Source: Vibrio sp. SCSIO 43135
GTDB lineage: Bacteria > Pseudomonadota > Gammaproteobacteria > Enterobacterales > Vibrionaceae
NCBI RefSeq assembly: GCF_023716665.1
Contig: NZ_CP071859.1
Coordinates: 310,001-374,000 of the forward strand
Length of the DNA stretch: 64,000 nt
Direction: 5' to 3'
Under the pieces are notes generated by a model that made no database searches, was not told where the DNA came from, and saw only the letters and a program-made list of their open reading frames with translations. Made by a program: the position numbers and the translations under genes. Shown here in pieces: positions 60,216 through 64,000 of this stretch. The number at the start of each line of letters is the position of its first letter. Positions within the stretch are counted from its first letter, which is position 1.

Positions 60216-61655
60216 ATGAACATAAAAGCATTCATTGAAAAATTAAAACCAGCCGCAGCCGCAGATACTAGTTTGTATGCGGTTATACAGCCTGACGCAA
60301 TCTACTTTTCTCAATTTGGCGAAATCCAATTAGAGAGTGTTAAGCTAGAAAACGGTAATTGGCAATCTCTCCTTTTCGATGAACTTAAAAAGCATCATGT
60401 TTCAGGTGTTACGCTCAATATTGTTCTTAACTCCAACTTATATCAAACCTATCAATTAGATACGCCAAATCTACCTCAAGAAGAGTGGTCAGTAGGACTG
60501 CCTTTCCTGCTAAAAGATCTTGTTACTGAAAAAGTGACAGAGATAGTGGCTGATGCGTTTCATTTACCGGGTAACAATAAAATCCAAGCGCATGTGGTGA
60601 AAAAAGCGCTGGTTTTAGAGCTTGTTCAGGGCCTGTCGGCGATGAGCTGTAAGTTAGGCTCTATATTGGTTGAAGATGATGTTTGGGGTAATGCTGGGGA
60701 AACACCCCAGAGCTTTCTTCTATTGCAACGTAGTCGGCAGGGTAGCTATAAAATTAGTGCCTACCAAGATGGCAGAAGTGTTTTTCATCGTACGATTCGA
60801 AATGTAACCGCACCTTTAACCGGCGTTGCTAGCTCGGTTCTTCAGCTTGACGGTATGGCATTAGAGCTGCAACGTTCGGTGGATTATCTATCCTCTCAGC
60901 TCAAAGGAGCACCACTGCACATACTTAAAGTGTGTTGTGATGACGAAGAACAAAGCGAACTTGTTCAAGCGCTTGATGAACGTTTGAACGTAAAGGTGAC
61001 GCCTTTAATTGAGGAGCCTTTGTTATCGGGTGAGATATTAGCCGCTGCAACACTCGACTTGCCAGATGGAAATATTAACTTATACCCAAGCCACCTTCGC
61101 CCTAAGAAAGATTATTTTACTTTCCAGAATGTTGCCGCTTGTTGGGGGATTTCCGCCACACTGCTTCTAGTGACTTCATTTTATTTCCAGTACCAATCTA
61201 GCCAGCTCTCAAGTGAATTGAAGGTATATCAGTCGCAGGCAAGCGAACTGAGTGGAGAGAAAGCCAAGTTACAAAAAGAGCTAGGGGCACATTTACCTTC
61301 ACCAGATAAAGTGGCTGCGATCGCGCGACTCAAATTGGAAATACAGGCTAAGCAAGACTCGCTACAAGCGATTGGTGATTACGATCGTTCTTTACAGCAG
61401 GGATATTCCGGTGTGATGTCTTCATTGGCGAAACTGGGGCGTGAAGACATATCTCTCAGTAAAATTTATATCGGTGGCAACCAGCTAGACTTACAAGGAT
61501 TAGCGCGTGACGCTAAAACAGTGCCGAATTGGATCAATCAGTTTAAGCGAGAACTTGATCTCGTTGGGCGCACTTTCGAAAAATTAAAGATAGGCCGAAA
61601 TGAAAGCGATGTGGTTACTTTTGAATTATCGACTCGTGGAGATGTGAATCGATGA
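60216..61655 (+). CDS. mshI: MSHA pilus biogenesis protein MshI
   Basis: MshI belongs to the inner-membrane platform of the mannose-sensitive haemagglutinin type IV pilus. The 479-residue protein has a long cytoplasmic domain of the actin-like PilM/GspL type, one membrane helix (about residues 305-325) and a periplasmic part with a coiled coil (QSSQLSSELKVYQSQASELS). It thus looks like a PilM-PilN fusion. It begins 13 bases after csrD and overlaps mshJ by four bases. Confidence 0.9.
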   Translation: MNIKAFIEKLKPAAAADTSLYAVIQPDAIYFSQFGEIQLESVKLENGNWQSLLFDELKKHHVSGVTLNIVLNSNLYQTYQLDTPNLPQEEWSVGLPFLLKDLVTEKVTEIVADAFHLPGNNKIQAHVVKKALVLELVQGLSAMSCKLGSILVEDDVWGNAGETPQSFLLLQRSRQGSYKISAYQDGRSVFHRTIRNVTAPLTGVASSVLQLDGMALELQRSVDYLSSQLKGAPLHILKVCCDDEEQSELVQALDERLNVKVTPLIEEPLLSGEILAAATLDLPDGNINLYPSHLRPKKDYFTFQNVAACWGISATLLLVTSFYFQYQSSQLSSELKVYQSQASELSGEKAKLQKELGAHLPSPDKVAAIARLKLEIQAKQDSLQAIGDYDRSLQQGYSGVMSSLAKLGREDISLSKIYIGGNQLDLQGLARDAKTVPNWINQFKRELDLVGRTFEKLKIGRNESDVVTFELSTRGDVNR

Positions 61656-62296
61656 AGCAAGCTTGGCACCAACTTTGTGAGAAGTTCTCAGCGCTTTCTG
61701 AAAGAGAAAAGTGGCTGATTAGCTTATGTGGTTTAGTAGCGGTAGTACTTGGAGTGTTCACTTTGCTTCTTGAGCCAGCGATGCAATCTGTTGCTTCCCA
61801 AAAGCAACAAATTCAAGCAAAAAAACTGGAAGCGCAGAATTTACAAGGAGATATCCTCCTCTTAACCGCTAAGCTGAAAAAAGATCCTGATCAGGAAGTA
61901 AATACGGAATTGAAGAAGCTGCTCAGTGAAAGCCAGAAGCTATCAAAAGAGCTTTCTTCGGCCGTTGAAGGACTAATTTCACCCACCCAAATGAGTGAAT
62001 TGCTGGAAAATGTATTGGCCAAAAGTGACAAGCTTCACTTGGTTTCACTTGAATCTTTAGGCGCTGAGTCGATAAGTAAGAACAACAGCACCAATGTTGG
62101 ATACTTTGTTCACCCGGTTAGGATTGAATTAACAGGCAGGTACTTTGATATTTTGGAGTACCTCAAAGCGCTAGAGAGCCTACCATTAAAATACTACTGG
62201 CGTAGTTTCCAGTACCAAGTCGAGGAGTATCCTCAGGCTAGGCTTATTATGGAAGTGTATACATTAGGCGCACGTAAGGAGTTTATAGGTGGTTAG
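61652..62296 (+). CDS. mshJ: MSHA pilus biogenesis protein MshJ
   Basis: A 214-residue PilO/GspM-like platform protein: one N-terminal membrane helix (about residues 20-42), a coiled coil rich in Lys and Gln (about 45-100) and a ferredoxin-like periplasmic domain. It pairs with MshI in the inner membrane. It overlaps mshI by four bases and mshK by eight, typical for this operon. Confidence 0.9.
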   Translation: MKQAWHQLCEKFSALSEREKWLISLCGLVAVVLGVFTLLLEPAMQSVASQKQQIQAKKLEAQNLQGDILLLTAKLKKDPDQEVNTELKKLLSESQKLSKELSSAVEGLISPTQMSELLENVLAKSDKLHLVSLESLGAESISKNNSTNVGYFVHPVRIELTGRYFDILEYLKALESLPLKYYWRSFQYQVEEYPQARLIMEVYTLGARKEFIGG

Positions 62297-62615
62297 ATAT
62301 TTCGCCTTCGTATTAGCACTACTTGCACCTTTGGGGTATGCGTCCCAGGACCCTACAGCGCCACTGGGCTGGGAAAAACCTAACTCAACACAGCCTTCGG
62401 CGAAGAAGAAAGTGGTGTATCGACTACCAACTTTGAACAGTATTGTTTGTGTGAAACGTGACTCATGTTACGCGACATTGAACAATACTGTGGTGGAAAG
62501 TGGCGATAGAGTGAATGGTTATCAAGTTACTCGTATTACCGATGAAGTTGTCACAGTTGCTCGCGACAGTAAGCAATGGAATTTAGAACTTTTCTCGTTA
62601 GATATTAAAAATTAG
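62289..62615 (+). CDS. mshK: MSHA pilus biogenesis protein MshK
   Basis: A 108-residue PilP/GspC-like periplasmic protein. It starts with a signal-type hydrophobic region (MVRYFAFVLALLAPLGYAS), a DPTAPLGWEKP segment and a small HR-like beta domain (LNSIVCVKRDSCYATLNNTVVESG). It would connect the MshIJ platform to the secretin MshL, whose gene follows after 14 bases. Confidence 0.9.
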   Translation: MVRYFAFVLALLAPLGYASQDPTAPLGWEKPNSTQPSAKKKVVYRLPTLNSIVCVKRDSCYATLNNTVVESGDRVNGYQVTRITDEVVTVARDSKQWNLELFSLDIKN

Positions 62616-62629
62616 GGTATTAGCAACTC

Positions 62630-64000
62630 ATGCGTAAAATTGTATTGGCTATCACCATCGCCTCGCTAGCAGGTTGTTCTATGGGGCACCGTGATCCTGT
62701 AGAAGCGAAAGCAGCGTTAAATGAAGCGATTAACGAGACCAACAGCCGTAACTTACAAGAGTTACCGCCTTCTGTTGAAGCTGACCTTATGCCAGACATT
62801 GATGGTGTAAGCTTAAGTTCTACTCAAACCGTTAAGCGTTTTCGTATCCGGGCAGACGATGTAGATGCACGAGCCTTCTTTACTAGCTTAGTGAAAGGCA
62901 CGGAGTTTAGTGTCGCCATTCATCCATCAGTACAAGGGCGTATCACAGTCAATTTGACCGATGTTACCTTGGATGAAGTGTTATCCGTTGTGCAAGATAT
63001 GTACGGATATGATGTCGAGCGTAAAGGTAAAGTTATCCAAGTTTACCCTGCCGGGTTACGTACTGTGACGATTCCTGTCGACTATCTACAGCTTAAGCGC
63101 AGTGGGCGCTCACTCACTGCAATTACCACTGGCACTATTACCAATACGGATGACTCTTCAAATAATTCGTCATCTTCATCCAGCTCTTCTTCGAGTTCCT
63201 CTTCTAATAGCTCGTCAAACAGCTCCACGACTTCCAGAGGTGGTACTGAAATAGAGACCGTCAGCGAAAGTGATTTCTGGCCTCAATTGCAGACTGCTGT
63301 ATCGCAGTTGGTGGGCCAAGGTGATGGGCGTAGTGTAGTCGTGACTCCTCAAGCAAGTGTAATTACGGTGCGTGCATATCCGAATGAAATTCGAGAAGTG
63401 AGAAACTTCTTGGGTATTTCTCAAGAAAGGCTACAGCGTCAGGTTGTCCTTGAGGCCAAAATTCTGGAAGTTACCCTAAGTGATGGCTATCAACAGGGGA
63501 TTAATTGGTCCAATATTTCCATGGGAGATGGAAAAGTGGTCATTGACCGTTTGGGTGATACGACCTCGACCCTGCCAGGTTTAGATGCCATCGGGAGTTT
63601 ATTGAATGGGCAGACGAACGTGACCATTTCCGATGGTAGTTTTAGTGCCGTGTTGAGCTTTATGGATACTCAAGGGGATTTGAATGTGCTGTCTAGCCCA
63701 AGAGTAACCGCGGCTAACAACCAAAAAGCGGTAATAAAAGTCGGTACTGATGAGTATTACGTAACAGATTTTTCTAGCGTTGTTGGCTCTGGTGATAACT
63801 CAGAACCTGCTCCTGATTTTGAACTGACACCTTTCTTCTCTGGCATTTCATTGGATGTAACACCTCAAATTGATGATGAGGGCAATGTCTTGCTGCATGT
63901 GCACCCTGCGGTCATCGAAGTTGAAGAGCAGATGAAAGAGATACGCTATGGCAGTGAAACCGATGTGATCACTCTACCGCTCGCACAAAGTTCAATCCGA
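62630..64000 (+). CDS. mshL: MSHA pilus secretin MshL, 3' truncated
   Basis: MshL is the outer-membrane secretin through which the MSHA pilus leaves the cell. The frame is open to the window end (457 codons), so the C-terminus is missing. It starts with a lipoprotein signal (lipobox LAGC, Cys16), then an N0/STN-type domain (about residues 65-140) and a Ser/Asn/Thr-rich linker at residues 176-202. The N1 domain and the start of the secretin domain follow (FLGISQERLQRQVVLEAKILEVTL, then VLSSPRVTAANNQKAVIKVG). Confidence 0.95.
   Translation, partial: MRKIVLAITIASLAGCSMGHRDPVEAKAALNEAINETNSRNLQELPPSVEADLMPDIDGVSLSSTQTVKRFRIRADDVDARAFFTSLVKGTEFSVAIHPSVQGRITVNLTDVTLDEVLSVVQDMYGYDVERKGKVIQVYPAGLRTVTIPVDYLQLKRSGRSLTAITTGTITNTDDSSNNSSSSSSSSSSSSSNSSSNSSTTSRGGTEIETVSESDFWPQLQTAVSQLVGQGDGRSVVVTPQASVITVRAYPNEIREVRNFLGISQERLQRQVVLEAKILEVTLSDGYQQGINWSNISMGDGKVVIDRLGDTTSTLPGLDAIGSLLNGQTNVTISDGSFSAVLSFMDTQGDLNVLSSPRVTAANNQKAVIKVGTDEYYVTDFSSVVGSGDNSEPAPDFELTPFFSGISLDVTPQIDDEGNVLLHVHPAVIEVEEQMKEIRYGSETDVITLPLAQSSIR
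63155..63235 (+). repeat. Serine-rich low-complexity linker in mshL
   Basis: 27 codons encode 21 Ser, with Asn and Thr as the rest, and include 13 consecutive Ser. All six serine codons occur, so the tract is kept at the protein level and is not a simple DNA repeat. Confidence 0.9.

Overview
The window is chromosomal DNA of a Vibrio species (family Vibrionaceae). The MSHA pilus genes, a qstR-type LuxR regulator beside ssb and uvrA, a PglL O-oligosaccharyltransferase, a zrg-type zinc operon and several genes known mainly from Vibrio all point there. Gene density is high and the order is that of a conserved core genome. I see no insertion sequence, prophage, integron or CRISPR array. The two ends cut through genes: an SLC13 transporter on the left and mshL on the right.

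Layout. Positions 1-1823 hold the end of a sulfate-assimilation operon (SLC13 permease, cysC). 1811-2972 hold a TIGR03899-type gene and a 34-residue membrane protein. 3014-6609 is a minus-strand zinc operon: a small His-containing first gene, His-rich ZrgA, an ABC ATPase, an FtsX-like permease and a DUF3299 protein. A Zur operator overlaps its -10 element. 6700-14818 carries ytfJ, ytfK, msrA, the tamA-tamB translocation pair, ytfP and a lipoprotein gene. 14867-18868 carries ppa, fbp, mpl and ubiX. 18910-22444 is a TPP riboswitch followed by thiB-thiP-thiQ. 22540-25988 holds darP, pmbA and mgtE.

26101-33820 is the minus-strand cluster yrbG-kdsD-kdsC-lptC-lptA-lptB-rpoN-hpf-ptsN-rapZ-npr: Kdo synthesis, LPS transport, sigma-54 and the nitrogen PTS. 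Divergent from it, 34061-38655 holds mlaFEDCB-ibaG-murA, which serve outer-membrane lipid asymmetry and peptidoglycan synthesis; a PlsC-like acyltransferase follows. 39808-43030 contains two minus-strand tRNA arrays (nine tRNAs: Asn, Thr, Phe) that bracket a chemoreceptor gene. 43134-46644 holds mltC, yggX, mutY and the divergent trmB. 46756-50712 holds glsB, lysC with a lysine riboswitch, and an alanine-glyoxylate-type aminotransferase. 50774-57228 is a minus-strand run of pglL, uvrA (with a LexA box), galU and qstR. 57515-64000 holds ssb, csrD (mshH) and the start of the MSHA operon (mshI, J, K, L).

The main interest is in regulatory and repeat structure, not in an unknown system: the Zur-controlled zinc operon with a 12-copy hexamer encoding Asp-His repeats, a five-copy octamer repeat in the ytfP leader, the duplicated tRNA arrays with a covarying tRNA-Phe acceptor stem, two riboswitches and a clear SOS box. 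Protein identities come from recognising motifs, lengths and gene order by eye; no database search was run.
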